Assembly (NCBI RefSeq): GCF_014982855.1
Contig: NZ_JADCKF010000014.1
Location: 27,913-91,912 of the forward strand
Direction: 5' to 3'
DNA length: 64,000 bases
Source of the DNA: Pseudoflavonifractor gallinarum
GTDB taxonomy: Bacteria > Bacillota > Clostridia > Oscillospirales > Oscillospiraceae
Shown: piece by piece, positions 7,058 through 18,325 of the stretch
How positions within the stretch are numbered: position 1 is the stretch's first letter
Layout of the letters: the number at the start of each line of letters is the position of its first letter
Notes under the pieces: generated by a model
Databases searched by the model: none
The model's input: only the letters and a program-made list of their open reading frames with translations
What the model was told of the DNA's origin: nothing
Translations under genes and position numbers: made by a program

Positions 7058-7609
7058 ATGGAAGTGGGAGAAAAGCTCAAGCGCCTGCGGAAAGAGCGGG
7101 GGCTCACGCTTCAGGCGCTGGCCGACAAGAGCGGGCTCTCGGTGAGCTACCTGAGCAATGTGGAGCGGGAGGCCACCAGTCCTACGCTCCAGCATCTGGG
7201 ACAGATCTGCCGGGCGCTGGACATCCTGATCGCGGATTTTTTGACAGAACCCGCCCAGGAGCACCGCCTCTATGCCCGGCGGGAGGAATTTGAGCCTGTG
7301 TTCCGCCTCCACTCCAGGGTGCAGTATGAGCTGGCCCTGTGCGGCAATCCTCCCTACAAATGCGTCTGCATCACCATGCAGGGGGGCGGGGAGGAAAAGG
7401 AGTACAGTATGGGCCTGCCGGAGGGGAATTTCCTCCTGGTCACCCAGGGGAGCATGCGTCTGGAGATGGAGGGCATGTCCTGTACTCTGCACCCCATGGA
7501 CGTGGCGCTGGTGCCCGCCCACACCCCCCATACCTACGCCAATGCCGGGGAGGAGCCCTGCATTTCCTACTGGTTTTCCCTGGCACCGGCAGAGCCATCC
7601 CGATTTTAA
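7058..7609 (+). CDS. XRE-family transcriptional regulator with C-terminal cupin domain
   Basis: A 183-residue two-domain regulator. Residues 1-65 form a Cro/C1 helix-turn-helix (LKRLRKERGLTLQALADKSG, then LSVSYLSNVERE). Residues of about 100-180 form a cupin sensor domain with PEGNFLLVTQGSM and PHTYANAGEEPC. Such proteins sense a small molecule and usually control an adjacent catabolic operon. ATG 7058 follows AGGAGGAACGGG; upstream in-frame ATG codons lack a ribosome site. Divergence from the amidohydrolase with a shared palindrome suggests it governs that operon and itself. Confidence 0.92.
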   Translation: MEVGEKLKRLRKERGLTLQALADKSGLSVSYLSNVEREATSPTLQHLGQICRALDILIADFLTEPAQEHRLYARREEFEPVFRLHSRVQYELALCGNPPYKCVCITMQGGGEEKEYSMGLPEGNFLLVTQGSMRLEMEGMSCTLHPMDVALVPAHTPHTYANAGEEPCISYWFSLAPAEPSRF

Positions 7610-7620
7610 GCAAACAGAGC

Positions 7621-7673
7621 GGCCCCGGTACCTCTCCTGCGGGAGATGGTACCGGGGCCACTGTATTTTTGAA
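7621..7673 (+). terminator. Intrinsic terminator after the XRE-cupin gene
   Basis: GGCCCCGGTACC (7621-7632) pairs with GGTACCGGGGCC (7648-7659), with an inner TCTCC/GGAGA extension, followed by ACTGTATTTTT. Confidence 0.85.
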
Positions 7674-7679
7674 TGAGAA

Positions 7680-8207
7680 TTAAGCCGCCCGGCCCAGAGT
7701 GGCGCTTTGGGCGGGGGAGAGCAGGGTGACGGGGGCCTCTTCCACGACCGGGGGCGTCAGACGGAGAAGCTCTGCCACGGCACAGAGCTTGTCCATGGCG
7801 CCCACCACCACGGATTCCAGGCAGTGATGGGGGCGGGTGATGGCGAGAGGGAACATATGGGTGGCGATGATGTCGGCCTCTGTGGGGTTGAGCGGAAAGC
7901 GCGCCTGGGCATTCTTCAGCGCCACCAGCGGGTGGTCAAAGGCGTGGTTCACATGGGGATGGGTGGACTTGTCCTGCCAGTTGTAGAGGTAGAGGTCGTG
8001 GAGCAGTCCGCCCCGGGCGGCCGAGCGCATATCCAGTCCCAGGGCGCGGCAGAGGCGGAAGCTGAGATAGGATACCAGCAGGCTGTGGTGAAAACAGCTG
8101 AATCCCTTGGCATGCTGGGGAAGCTGGCGCATAGCGCACACATCCGGATGGGCCAGAAGATCCTCCACAAAGGGAAGGTATTCGTCTCTGTATTTGAAAT
8201 TCCACAT
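7680..8207 (-). CDS. HD-domain hydrolase
   Basis: A 175-residue HD-superfamily protein, probably a metal-dependent phosphohydrolase. The conserved His and His-Asp appear in CFHHSLLVSYLSF and ARGGLLHDLYLYNW, with a further His in IIATHMFPL; a terminal Asp is plausible in VGAMDKLCAV. Substrate unknown (nucleotides or cyclic nucleotides are common for the fold). ATG 8207 follows AGGAG eight bases upstream. An extended -10 promoter lies 30 bp upstream. It appears monocistronic, with the terminator of the upstream gene before it. Confidence 0.85.
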   Translation of the reverse strand: MWNFKYRDEYLPFVEDLLAHPDVCAMRQLPQHAKGFSCFHHSLLVSYLSFRLCRALGLDMRSAARGGLLHDLYLYNWQDKSTHPHVNHAFDHPLVALKNAQARFPLNPTEADIIATHMFPLAITRPHHCLESVVVGAMDKLCAVAELLRLTPPVVEEAPVTLLSPAQSATLGRAA

Positions 8208-8238
8208 AGGGCGGACTCCTTTCTCTGGTTGTAGCTCT

Positions 8239-8247
8239 AGGATACCA
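8239..8247 (-). promoter_or_regulatory. Extended -10 promoter of the HD-domain gene
   Basis: The minus strand reads TGGTATCCT, an extended -10 (TGn plus TATCCT), with no clear -35. The same nine bases form the -10 of both tandem small RNAs at 24.6-25.1 kb. Confidence 0.45.
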
Positions 8248-8344
8248 GAGGAAGGTAAAGAACATGAGACGAACTCTTTAAGATTTTCAAAAGAGCGGGT
8301 AAAACTTTTGGAAAGAGAGGAAGAAACGGCGGCCTGTACACGAT

Positions 8345-8374
8345 AAAAAAGACGCCCGCAGACATGCGGGCGTC
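8345..8374 (-). terminator. Intrinsic terminator of the cytidylate-kinase-like gene
   Basis: A 10-bp perfect stem GACGCCCGCA/TGCGGGCGTC (8351-8374) with T6 on the minus strand (A-run 8345-8350). Confidence 0.92.
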
Positions 8375-8410
8375 TTTGATGACGCAATAAAGGAGAGCGT
8401 GGAGCGGAAA

Positions 8411-8995
8411 TCAACCCTCCACCAGAGAGTAGATCAGATCGGTGCAGCGATCCACACCCAGCACGCTGCTGTCCAGGCAGAGGTGGTAGTTGGCGGCCTG
8501 CCCCCAGTTGCGGTCGGTATAGTACTTATAGTAGGCGATGCGGCGCTTATCCTTGTCCAGGATGCGCTTTTCCGGCGTGTCCGCTTTTTCGCCGTAGAGC
8601 CGGACGATGCGGTCCTTTTTGAACTCCATGTTGGCGTGGATAAAGACGTTGAGACAGTCGGTGCGCTCCTTGAGGAAATAGTCGGCGCAGCGGCCCACGA
8701 TGACGCAGGGACCCTGCTCGGCCAGATCCTGAATGATCTTGCGCTGGGTGATATAGATCTGATCGGAGAGGGCGTTGTTGGCCCAGTTGTTCAGGGTAAA
8801 CAGGAAGCTGCTGGTGGCGCTGGCCTCCTCGCTGAAGCTCTGGATAAAGCTCTGGGACATACCGCTCTCCTTGGCAATCTGGGTGACCAGCTCCTCATCG
8901 TAGCAGGTCACGCCCATGCGCTGGGCCACCTGCTTGCCGATGGTGCGTCCTCCGCTGCCAAATTCCCGGTTGATGGTGACGATACGAAAGCCCAT
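8411..8995 (-). CDS. Cytidylate kinase-like family protein
   Basis: A 194-residue P-loop protein of the cytidylate-kinase-like family frequent in gut Firmicutes. The phosphate loop reads REFGSGGRTIGKQVAQ near the N terminus, instead of the canonical GxxGxGKST. The LID-like basic region RRIAYYKYYTDRNWG follows near residue 155. Housekeeping CMP kinases have about 220 residues and a different loop, so this is more likely an accessory or regulatory kinase; its substrate is unknown. ATG 8995 is preceded by GGGAGG. It is followed by its own terminator. Confidence 0.82.
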   Translation of the reverse strand: MGFRIVTINREFGSGGRTIGKQVAQRMGVTCYDEELVTQIAKESGMSQSFIQSFSEEASATSSFLFTLNNWANNALSDQIYITQRKIIQDLAEQGPCVIVGRCADYFLKERTDCLNVFIHANMEFKKDRIVRLYGEKADTPEKRILDKDKRRIAYYKYYTDRNWGQAANYHLCLDSSVLGVDRCTDLIYSLVEG

Positions 8996-9139
8996 TACAC
9001 TCCGTTCCTCCCTTGGATGGTTTCACAGCCCGGAAGAACGGGCCATGGTAAAGGTCTGTGCCCGGTTCCGCCAAGGCAGGGCGGAATGGGCTTACTTCCC
9101 TATTTTACCATGTGCCGTCAAGGGGCGCAAGACCCGCCC

Positions 9140-10042
9140 TCAGCCCCGGAGGAAGGCGTCGGCGGCCTGGATGGCCTGGGAGAGGGGGGCCCCCTCCGTG
9201 TCCAGCCAGAGGACGTCCCGGTCCTTTTTGAACCATACCATCTGCCGCTTGGCAAAGCGCTTGATGGCCCGGCCCAGTTCGTCAAAGAGCTCGTCTTGGG
9301 AGGAGAGCTTGCCGGTGAGATACCAGAGGATGTAGCGGTATTCCAGCCCCAACCCCTCCAAGAAGGCGTCGGTGGCCCCCTCTGCCCGCAGGCGGGCCAC
9401 CTCCTCGATCATGCCGTCGTCCAGCCGCTTCTGGAGCCGCTCGTCGATGCGCCGGCAGAGGACATCCCGGGGATAGGTCATGCCCAGCTGGAGGACCTCA
9501 TACCGGGGCACACGGGGGGATTCGGTGAGGGAATCTCCCGAGAGAAGTTTTTCCATGGTGCGCACCAGGCGGTGACGGTTCTTCTCCTCGCCGCCCGAGA
9601 GGGTGCGCCCGGTCTGGGCGCGGAACATGGCATAGAGCTCCTCGGCGCTCTTGCGCTCCAGCTGCGCCCGGAGGACGGGGTCGGGCTGGCTCTCCTGAAA
9701 GGTGTACCCCTCGGCCACCGCCCGGACATAGAGCCCGGTGCCCCCCACCAGGAGGGGGACCTTCCCCCGGGCCAGGATGTCGTCGATGGCGGCGTAGGCG
9801 TCCCGCTGGAACTCGGCCACCGAATAGCTCTGGTTGGGGGAGACCACGTCCAGCAGGTGGTGGGGTACCCCGTCCATCTCCTCCTCTGTGACCTTACCGG
9901 TGCCCAGGTCTAGGCCCCGGTAGACCTGCCGGGAGTCGGCGGAGACGATCTCGCCTCCCACATGCTTGGCCAGCTCCACACCCAGGCCGCTTTTGCCGCA
10001 GGCGGTGGTGCCCAGTATCACGATCAGTTTTGGCAGTGCCAT
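9140..10042 (-). CDS. miaA: tRNA dimethylallyltransferase MiaA
   Basis: A 300-residue enzyme that transfers a dimethylallyl group to A37 of tRNAs reading UNN codons. The N terminus MALPKLIVILGTTACGKSGL carries the Walker A loop, with SADSRQVYRGLDLGTGK, VPHHLLD and LLVGGTGLYVRAV typical of MiaA, and DVLWLDTE near the end. Length is normal for the family. ATG 10042 begins directly at this conserved start; the open frame continues upstream but without family similarity. In many Firmicutes miaA lies next to hfq or mutL; neither is present here. Confidence 0.95.
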   Translation of the reverse strand: MALPKLIVILGTTACGKSGLGVELAKHVGGEIVSADSRQVYRGLDLGTGKVTEEEMDGVPHHLLDVVSPNQSYSVAEFQRDAYAAIDDILARGKVPLLVGGTGLYVRAVAEGYTFQESQPDPVLRAQLERKSAEELYAMFRAQTGRTLSGGEEKNRHRLVRTMEKLLSGDSLTESPRVPRYEVLQLGMTYPRDVLCRRIDERLQKRLDDGMIEEVARLRAEGATDAFLEGLGLEYRYILWYLTGKLSSQDELFDELGRAIKRFAKRQMVWFKKDRDVLWLDTEGAPLSQAIQAADAFLRG

Positions 10043-10134
10043 GTTCGCACATCCTTCTGTCAGCCCGCGCTCGGCCGGGCATGGTGTTTCGGCTATTCTA
10101 CCACAAAAGCAGGGCAGGGGCAACTTGGGGACGG

Positions 10135-11538
10135 CTACGCCACCGGCAGTACGCAGTCCCCGATGGCAATGGAGGCGATCTCGCCGGGGTCCCAGAAAGT
10201 AAAGGCGGAATCCGAGCAAAGGGGCCTGGAGAGGGAGAGGACACAGCAGCTCTCTCCGGCAAATTCGCTCACATAACCGCCGGTACACTCCAGGGAAAGA
10301 ATGGTGCCGTCTGTTTTGGTGAGAGAGCAGGGGATCTGCGTGTCCTGATAGAGGCATTCATAGGGGGTGAGATCATTCCCCGCACCGATCAGGGAGATCC
10401 CCAGAGGGGTGATCTGCAAGGTGTGGATGGGCAAGGTTTGGCCGGCCAGCTCCAGTCCGTCCAGCGGAACGGAGATGCTTGTGACAGTATCTACCTGGAA
10501 GGGGATGGAGAAGGAGGAGTCAGGCACCAGCGGAGTGCAGGCATAGACGACCTCCAGCTCCAGCCAGGGGAGATCCTCCGGGGTAAAGGGGCAGTCCTGG
10601 AAGCTGTATACATAGGAGCCTTCCCCGTTTTCCAGCTCATAGCAGCGCATGGAGCCGTGATAGTACCGCGCACCGGTGCGGGTATCGACGATGGCGTTGG
10701 GGTAGACCTTATCACAGAGGATGTCGTTCTGTACGCCCATGTCCGGAGCGCTGATCCCGATGGAAAGGCCCTTCTCCTCCAGCATGACCGCACCATGAAG
10801 AACAGCACCGGAGAAACCATCCACAGCCGGGACCGGGAGAGCGGCATTCTGGCGGGAGAGCGCGGCGGAGATCCCGGAAAAATCAGAGGGGGAATAGGTG
10901 TCCCAGTGCTCTGCGGAGAGCTCCGCCAGAGACAAAACCGCTGTTTTATTGTATGGGGTCTTTCCCAGGGCAAAGAGGTCCAGGGTCAGGGTTTCATCCG
11001 CCAGGGAGGCGGCCCGGTCGGCAGTGGAGGCCTGAAGGACATAGTAGAGGGCCTTTTGGTCTGTGCTCTGCTGCGGGGCAGAAACCGCGTGCAGGGACAG
11101 GGATGTGCCGTCGGACAGAGAGAGGGACGGGGCGCGGCGCAGGGAGGAGAGGTTGAGGCCCACCGCCGGGTCGATCACCCCGCCATCCGCCCGGGTGAGG
11201 GAGAGAAGGAGCAGGACGCCGGTATCCTCGGCCACCGCGTCCTCCAGCGTGAGGGTGTATTCCCCTTTGGTCTGGGAGAGCCCCAGCTCGGTCACCGCGC
11301 TGGAAGGAATGGGCGAGGAGAAGAAATACCGCCAGGCGTCCGTGAGACCGACGGCCGCCGCGGCCGCGCCCAAAACGGCCAGCAGACAGGCGCAGACCAG
11401 GGCCATGCGGACATAGGGGCGCCGGTGCGTCCTGCGCGCGGCGAGGCGGGCATGGATGCCCGCTTCCAGCGGGGCGGGGGGCGTTTGGATGGAGGAGAGG
11501 GCCTGGAAGATCCGCTCTTCTTCCGGTGTGCGTTTCAT
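10135..11538 (-). CDS. Membrane anti-sigma factor, DUF4179-type
   Basis: A 467-residue protein with a short cytoplasmic N terminus (MKRTPEEERIFQALSSIQ), one transmembrane segment at about residues 45-65 (MALVCACLLAVLGAAAAAV), and a large extracytoplasmic domain. The sequence just after the membrane (GLTDAWRYFFSSPIP, SSAVTELGLSQTKGEYTLTL) is typical of the DUF4179 family found beside ECF sigma genes. It overlaps the sigma gene by 4 bp (ATGA), as sigma/anti-sigma pairs often do. It probably binds the sigma factor and releases it on an envelope signal. Confidence 0.85.
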   Translation of the reverse strand: MKRTPEEERIFQALSSIQTPPAPLEAGIHARLAARRTHRRPYVRMALVCACLLAVLGAAAAAVGLTDAWRYFFSSPIPSSAVTELGLSQTKGEYTLTLEDAVAEDTGVLLLLSLTRADGGVIDPAVGLNLSSLRRAPSLSLSDGTSLSLHAVSAPQQSTDQKALYYVLQASTADRAASLADETLTLDLFALGKTPYNKTAVLSLAELSAEHWDTYSPSDFSGISAALSRQNAALPVPAVDGFSGAVLHGAVMLEEKGLSIGISAPDMGVQNDILCDKVYPNAIVDTRTGARYYHGSMRCYELENGEGSYVYSFQDCPFTPEDLPWLELEVVYACTPLVPDSSFSIPFQVDTVTSISVPLDGLELAGQTLPIHTLQITPLGISLIGAGNDLTPYECLYQDTQIPCSLTKTDGTILSLECTGGYVSEFAGESCCVLSLSRPLCSDSAFTFWDPGEIASIAIGDCVLPVA

Positions 11539-12044
11539 AGAGATTCCTCCTGTTCGGTCAGAGCCCGGGCCAGTTTATGCCGGGCGCGCTCATAGCGTTT
11601 CCGCAGGGTGGCCGCGCTGTGCCCTAACATTTGGGAGAGTTCCTCATAGCTGCGCTCCTCCATGACGCGGCCAAAGACCAGCGCCCGCTCCTGCGGGGAG
11701 AGGGTCAGGAGCGCCGCGCGGAGCTGGGGACCGATGTAGTCCGGATCAGACACAGGGGTGGCCGGGGGAGAAAAGAGCTGCCGCTTCCGGCGGCGCAGGA
11801 GATCTATGCAGGTGGTATAGGCCAGCCGGTAGAGCCAGGCGGAGAGGTTGGAGCCGCGCCGGAACCGGGCGCGGCGGGTATAAGCTTTACAAAACGTAAT
11901 CTGGACTGCGTCCTGCGCCTCATGGTAATCACACAGAATGTGGTGACAGTAACGCAGCAGAGGAGGGCCGTACCGAGAGACGGCCTCTGAGAGGATCTCG
12001 TCATCTGCCTCGGGGAAGCGCTCCTCCAGTGCCTGTGTGTCCAT
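11535..12044 (-). CDS. RNA polymerase ECF-type sigma-70 factor
   Basis: A 169-residue ECF sigma factor. Region 2 contains YHEAQDAVQITFCKAYTRRA and SAWLYRLAYTTCIDLLRRRK; region 4 contains LTLSPQERALVFGRVMEERS, YEELSQMLGHSAATLRKRYE and RARHKLARAL. ATG 12044 follows GGAAGTGG. The gene is co-translated with the DUF4179 membrane protein. Upstream is a two-block motif repeated in front of the SLH gene at 12173-12874, suggesting autoregulation and a shared regulon. Confidence 0.95.
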   Translation of the reverse strand: MDTQALEERFPEADDEILSEAVSRYGPPLLRYCHHILCDYHEAQDAVQITFCKAYTRRARFRRGSNLSAWLYRLAYTTCIDLLRRRKRQLFSPPATPVSDPDYIGPQLRAALLTLSPQERALVFGRVMEERSYEELSQMLGHSAATLRKRYERARHKLARALTEQEESL

Positions 12045-12090
12045 CCTACCACTTCCTTTCTGCTGGATCGGAAAACCGGTTTTCACCCAT

Positions 12091-12120
12091 ATAACGCACG
12101 GCAAAGCGGTTTTGTGACAG
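12091..12120 (-). promoter_or_regulatory. Putative ECF-dependent promoter of the sigma/anti-sigma operon
   Basis: On the minus strand CTGTCACAAAA (12110-12120), 9 bp, then CGTGCGTTAT (12091-12100). The same two blocks with identical spacing occur at 12977-13006. The CGT-type -10 is typical of ECF promoters. The motif ends about 47 bp before the sigma start codon. Confidence 0.65.
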
Positions 12121-12122
12121 GC

Positions 12123-12173
12123 GTACAGCTGAGCGGCGGCGCCCTCAAAAAGGGCGCCGCCGCTCAGCTGTAC
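12123..12173 (-). terminator. 23-bp perfect inverted repeat after the SLH gene
   Basis: Arms 12123-12145 and 12151-12173 are perfectly complementary with a CAAAA loop. The repeat touches the SLH stop codon (12173-12175). There is no T-run on either side, so it may be an RNA-stabilising 3' hairpin, a weak terminator, or a DNA site next to the ECF promoter three bases away. Confidence 0.6.
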
Positions 12174-12874
12174 TACTCGGATTCTGCCTGTGCAAAAACG
12201 CTGGTGAGGAGGGTGTCTTTCTGCTCCACCCGTGTGCAGCATTTGACGCCGTCGGAACCGGTGGTCTCCTCATAGGTGACAAGGGGGATGTTCAGGGCGT
12301 TGTAGACCATCTGGGCGGCCATATCCCGAGTCAGGGGCGTGGAGCTGTCAAAGGAGCCCATGTCCGCATAGAGCCCGGCCTGATCGGCCAGAATATCTAC
12401 CGTGATGCGCCATGTGGCACCGCTGATCCCCTCGTAGTCCGCCCGATAGCCCAGGGCGGAGAGGAGCATCCGAGCCCCCTCCACAATGGTGACCGGGTCG
12501 TCGGGGGCAAAGACCGTCTCGCTCCGGCCGGAGATAATCCCAAGGGAGGCACAGTAGGTAATACAGTCCTGGGCCCAGTGGCCCTCGGTGTCCGGGAAGG
12601 ACGCGGCGGTATTCTCCAGGGTGGGGATCTTTCCGCCGTTGAGCATGAGGGTGACCAGCCGGGCAAAGGAGGCCCGGTCGATGTTCTGCGCGGGGGCAAA
12701 GGAGCCATCCGGCAGACCGGCGAAGAGCCCCAGGTCGGCCACGGCGGTGACGGCATCCGGATGGACGATCTGGTCCTGGTCGGAGAAGGCCGCCGCGGCG
12801 GCCCCGGGACAGAGCAGGCCCAGGGTCAGGGCCGACGCTAGGCCCAGAGAGAGGAGCGGGTGCAGACGTTTCAT
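12173..12874 (-). CDS. Small secreted SLH-domain protein
   Basis: A 233-residue exported protein with a signal peptide (MKRLHPLLSLGLASALTLGL, cut near GAAAA) and about three SLH repeats covering most of the chain. Recognisable pieces are AVADLGLFAGLPDGSFAP, INRASFARL-like DRASFARLVTLM, and FPDTEGHWAQDCITYCASLG. It has no other domain, so it may be a cell-wall-bound structural or sensing protein. ATG 12874 follows GGAGGAAT. Its upstream region carries the same ECF-type promoter as the adjacent sigma operon, making it a likely target of that sigma factor. Confidence 0.88.
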   Translation of the reverse strand: MKRLHPLLSLGLASALTLGLLCPGAAAAAFSDQDQIVHPDAVTAVADLGLFAGLPDGSFAPAQNIDRASFARLVTLMLNGGKIPTLENTAASFPDTEGHWAQDCITYCASLGIISGRSETVFAPDDPVTIVEGARMLLSALGYRADYEGISGATWRITVDILADQAGLYADMGSFDSSTPLTRDMAAQMVYNALNIPLVTYEETTGSDGVKCCTRVEQKDTLLTSVFAQAESE

Positions 12875-12976
12875 GTGAGATTCCTCCTTTTTCCGCTGTT
12901 TGTGTAGAGTCGAGAACGGCGGCCTCCCGTTAGAAGCGCCTGTTCGGCGGGGGCGGAAAGCCGGGGTTCTTTTTCT

Positions 12977-13006
12977 ATAACGTACGGAAGGCCCATTTTG
13001 AGACAG
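12977..13006 (-). promoter_or_regulatory. Putative ECF-dependent promoter of the SLH gene
   Basis: On the minus strand CTGTCTCAAAA (12996-13006), 9 bp, CGTACGTTAT (12977-12986). It matches the sigma-operon motif in 19 of 21 block positions, while the 9-bp spacer between the blocks differs. It leaves about a 95-nt leader. Confidence 0.65.
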
Positions 13007-13013
13007 AAAAAGT

Positions 13014-13047
13014 AAAAAAACGGGCGCGCAGCCGCGCGCCCGTTTTT
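13014..13047 (-). terminator. Intrinsic terminator of the 5'-nucleotidase gene
   Basis: CGGGCGCGC (13021-13029), AGCC, GCGCGCCCG (13034-13042). T7 follows on the minus strand; a T5 run also follows on the plus strand. Confidence 0.9.
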
Positions 13048-13064
13048 GACCGATGGGGAAAAGC

Positions 13065-15194
13065 TTACTTGGTGGTGACCGTCAGCACGCCGTCGGCCTC
13101 AACCGCAGAGACGCCCAGAAGAGCGTTCAGTCCATCCGCGGAGACATAGTAGTTGCCGCCGATGAGCAGAGTGGAGGTCTCCACATCGACGCCATCCACC
13201 TGAATGGTGATGTTGGCGTAATCAATGGCGGAGCCTTCCGGACGGGGAGCGAGAGACGCAGCGGTGTACTCGCTGCCCTTGGTGATGGCCACCTGGCCAT
13301 TCCACTCTACATTGAACATAGCAGGGGTTCCGTTGAAGGCGACTGCCAGATCGCGCAGACGGTAGAAGACCATATCACCCAGACCGCTGCTGACTGCGCT
13401 GTCGACCTGGAAAGCGTTGCCGTCCACAATGACATTGCGGGACTGAGCCTCCGCGATCAGGGCGTCATAGTCGGCCAGATTGTAGCTCTTATTGTAGGGA
13501 GTGTCCAGCTTGCCCTCGTTGATGAGGTTGATGATCTCCTGGCGGCGAGGATCGTCCTTGCTCAGGTCCACACCGGTGATCTTCCAGTTGTTGTCCACGG
13601 TGGGCTGGAGGGGATCATGCTCGGCCAGATAGGCCACCAGCATGTCGCGCACGGAGTTGGGGGACTCCCACTCCTTCTCGCCGGAGATGATGCCCTCATT
13701 CTTGAGGCCGGTATAGCGGTAGTCGTTGACGCAGAGGGTGAGCACCTGGTCGTCGGCCAGAGGCTTGCCCTGGAAGGTCACGTTCTCGATGCGCTCTCCA
13801 GCGGGCTTGGAGAGGTTCACCTCATAGTTCAGGCCGATGAAGTGGTCGTGGAGGTAGCCGGGCTTGTCGGGATTGAAGGAGATGTTGATGTCGCCCTCCT
13901 GCCACTGGTTCCAGCACGCGGCCGCCCACTCCATGTAGGCCTTCATCTCGGCGCCGGTGACCTTGACGGTGTAGAGCACGTTGGGGAACTTATAGATGTC
14001 AAACATGTTGCCGTAGTTGAGGTCGCCCTTCTTCAGATTGCTGGTGTCCTTGAAAAGGGCCACGGCGGTCACATCGGCGCCGGAGTTCTCCAGCTGCACG
14101 GTGCCGATGAGGTCGATGACGGCGGTATCCTGGAGACGGCCCTCGGGCAGGCCCTTGATCTCGTTGGTGGGCTGGAAATCCGCGGCGGCATGGCCCAGAA
14201 CGTTATCCTGGATAAAGGAGACGGTCTTTTCCTGGGCAGCCTTGATGGCGGGCACATCCCGCAGACCCTGGTCGGGCTCCACGCCTTCCATGGAGACGGT
14301 CTCCACGGTAGCGGTGGTGATCTCCTTGTCGGCGTTCAGGGTCAGGTCATAGCGGACCACCTCGCCGGCGTTGCTCTTGACCTCGCCCACGGGGATCTTC
14401 TCATTGTTGATATAGGTGGTGTGGGTGTGGCCCAGCTGGAGCACGTCCACCTCGGGGCACTTGTCCAGGATGGTCTGAGCGGCATCGGAGCCGTCGGTGG
14501 AGTACTCGGCCTCCAGACCGGCGTGAGTGGAGACCATGATGACGTCGGCCTTGTCGCCGATCTCCTGGATGCACTCGGCCACCGAGTCGGCCATGGGCTC
14601 AAAGGTCAGGTCGGACACGCCCTGCTTGGTGCCGTCCCAGCGGGGGATGTTGGGCGTGGTGACGCCGATGATGGCCACCTTCACACCGCCCCGCTCCACA
14701 ATGGTGTAGCCGGCGCCGGTGAGATAGCTGCCGTCCGCGTTCTTGATGTTGGCCGAGAGCACGGGAACATCGGTCTGCTCCAGGATGGACTTGAGCTTGT
14801 CCACACCGAAGTTGAACTCGTGGTTGCCCAGGGTCCAGGCGTCATACTTCATGTAGTTGAGAGCCGCGGGCACGGGATGGCCGGCGGTGTCCTTGGAGTA
14901 GAGGTCGTCGGTCATGATGGTGCCCTGGATGGTGTCACCGGCGTCCACCAGGATGGTGTTGGGATTCTCGGCACGCACCTGATTGACATAGGTGGAGACA
15001 CGGGCCAGGCCGTCCTTGGAGCTCTCCTTCATGTCCTCATAGGAATAGCCCCAGATGTTGCCATGGGTGTCGGATGTACCGATGATGGTGAGGTGAGTCT
15101 CCCCCTCCGCGGCCAGAGCGGCCGGGACGAGACCGGCCAGCATGGCCACAGCCATGGCAGAGGCCAGAGCCCTGCGCAGATACTGTTTCTTCAT
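13065..15194 (-). CDS. Secreted bifunctional metallophosphatase/5'-nucleotidase
   Basis: A 709-residue exported protein. The signal peptide (MKKQYLRRALASAMAVAMLA) is followed by a calcineurin-like phosphoesterase domain with IIGTSDTHGNIWG, LVDAGDTIQGTI, LGNHEFNFG, MVSTHAGLE and LQLGHTHTTY, the dinuclear metal ligands. A 5'-nucleotidase C-terminal substrate domain follows (about residues 340-530, e.g. LCVNDYRYTG). The last 110 residues resemble a copper-amine-oxidase-N/stalk type module (VDGVDVETSTLLIGGNYYVS). It would dephosphorylate extracellular nucleotides for nucleoside salvage. No SLH repeat is present, so wall attachment may be through the C-terminal module. Confidence 0.9.
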   Translation of the reverse strand: MKKQYLRRALASAMAVAMLAGLVPAALAAEGETHLTIIGTSDTHGNIWGYSYEDMKESSKDGLARVSTYVNQVRAENPNTILVDAGDTIQGTIMTDDLYSKDTAGHPVPAALNYMKYDAWTLGNHEFNFGVDKLKSILEQTDVPVLSANIKNADGSYLTGAGYTIVERGGVKVAIIGVTTPNIPRWDGTKQGVSDLTFEPMADSVAECIQEIGDKADVIMVSTHAGLEAEYSTDGSDAAQTILDKCPEVDVLQLGHTHTTYINNEKIPVGEVKSNAGEVVRYDLTLNADKEITTATVETVSMEGVEPDQGLRDVPAIKAAQEKTVSFIQDNVLGHAAADFQPTNEIKGLPEGRLQDTAVIDLIGTVQLENSGADVTAVALFKDTSNLKKGDLNYGNMFDIYKFPNVLYTVKVTGAEMKAYMEWAAACWNQWQEGDINISFNPDKPGYLHDHFIGLNYEVNLSKPAGERIENVTFQGKPLADDQVLTLCVNDYRYTGLKNEGIISGEKEWESPNSVRDMLVAYLAEHDPLQPTVDNNWKITGVDLSKDDPRRQEIINLINEGKLDTPYNKSYNLADYDALIAEAQSRNVIVDGNAFQVDSAVSSGLGDMVFYRLRDLAVAFNGTPAMFNVEWNGQVAITKGSEYTAASLAPRPEGSAIDYANITIQVDGVDVETSTLLIGGNYYVSADGLNALLGVSAVEADGVLTVTTK

Positions 15195-15510
15195 ACAAGA
15201 TCCTCCTTTTTACAAGTTGTCCAAAAGGAATGAGACGCCCGCTCCAGCCTCCGGGCCCGACCGGAGACAGCGGACAGGGCGCCGCCTGCCCATAGGGTAC
15301 CACAAAATATACGGGAAGTCGAGGCAAACTAGAAGGTGATTCGGTCAAAATGACGGGCCCAAAGGACGGAAGAGGGAAGAAAAGGAGGGCAGAAAGGGCG
15401 TTTGTTCATAATTTCCCCTTTTTTATTACAGGGGGATGTGCTATACTCTAACATGACGTTTTACAGGCATTGGTTTTCCCGCACCATGCAAGAAAGGTGA
15501 ATGACCTAAC
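15195..15510 (+). promoter_or_regulatory. Divergent intergenic region upstream of secA
   Basis: A 316-bp gap between the 5'-nucleotidase and secA. The only element I can support is a -10-like TATACT at 15442-15447 with a poor T-rich -35, about 65 bp upstream of secA, and the ribosome site AAAGGTGA. I see no gene or repeat in the rest. Confidence 0.4.
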
Positions 15511-18270
<2,760 letters not shown>

Positions 18271-18325
18271 GACGGCCTCCGGCCTCGTGAGGGGCCGCGC
18301 CCTGTGAAAACCGAAAACCGATGGG

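Noticed and set aside
9043..10135. An extended N-terminus for MiaA upstream of 10042
   Set aside because: The frame is open upstream, but the conserved MiaA start MALPKLIVILG begins at 10042 and the extra residues match nothing in the family.
13053..15233. Long plus-strand frame opposite the 5'-nucleotidase
   Set aside because: The minus-strand protein has a signal peptide and all metallophosphatase motifs; the opposite frame has none.
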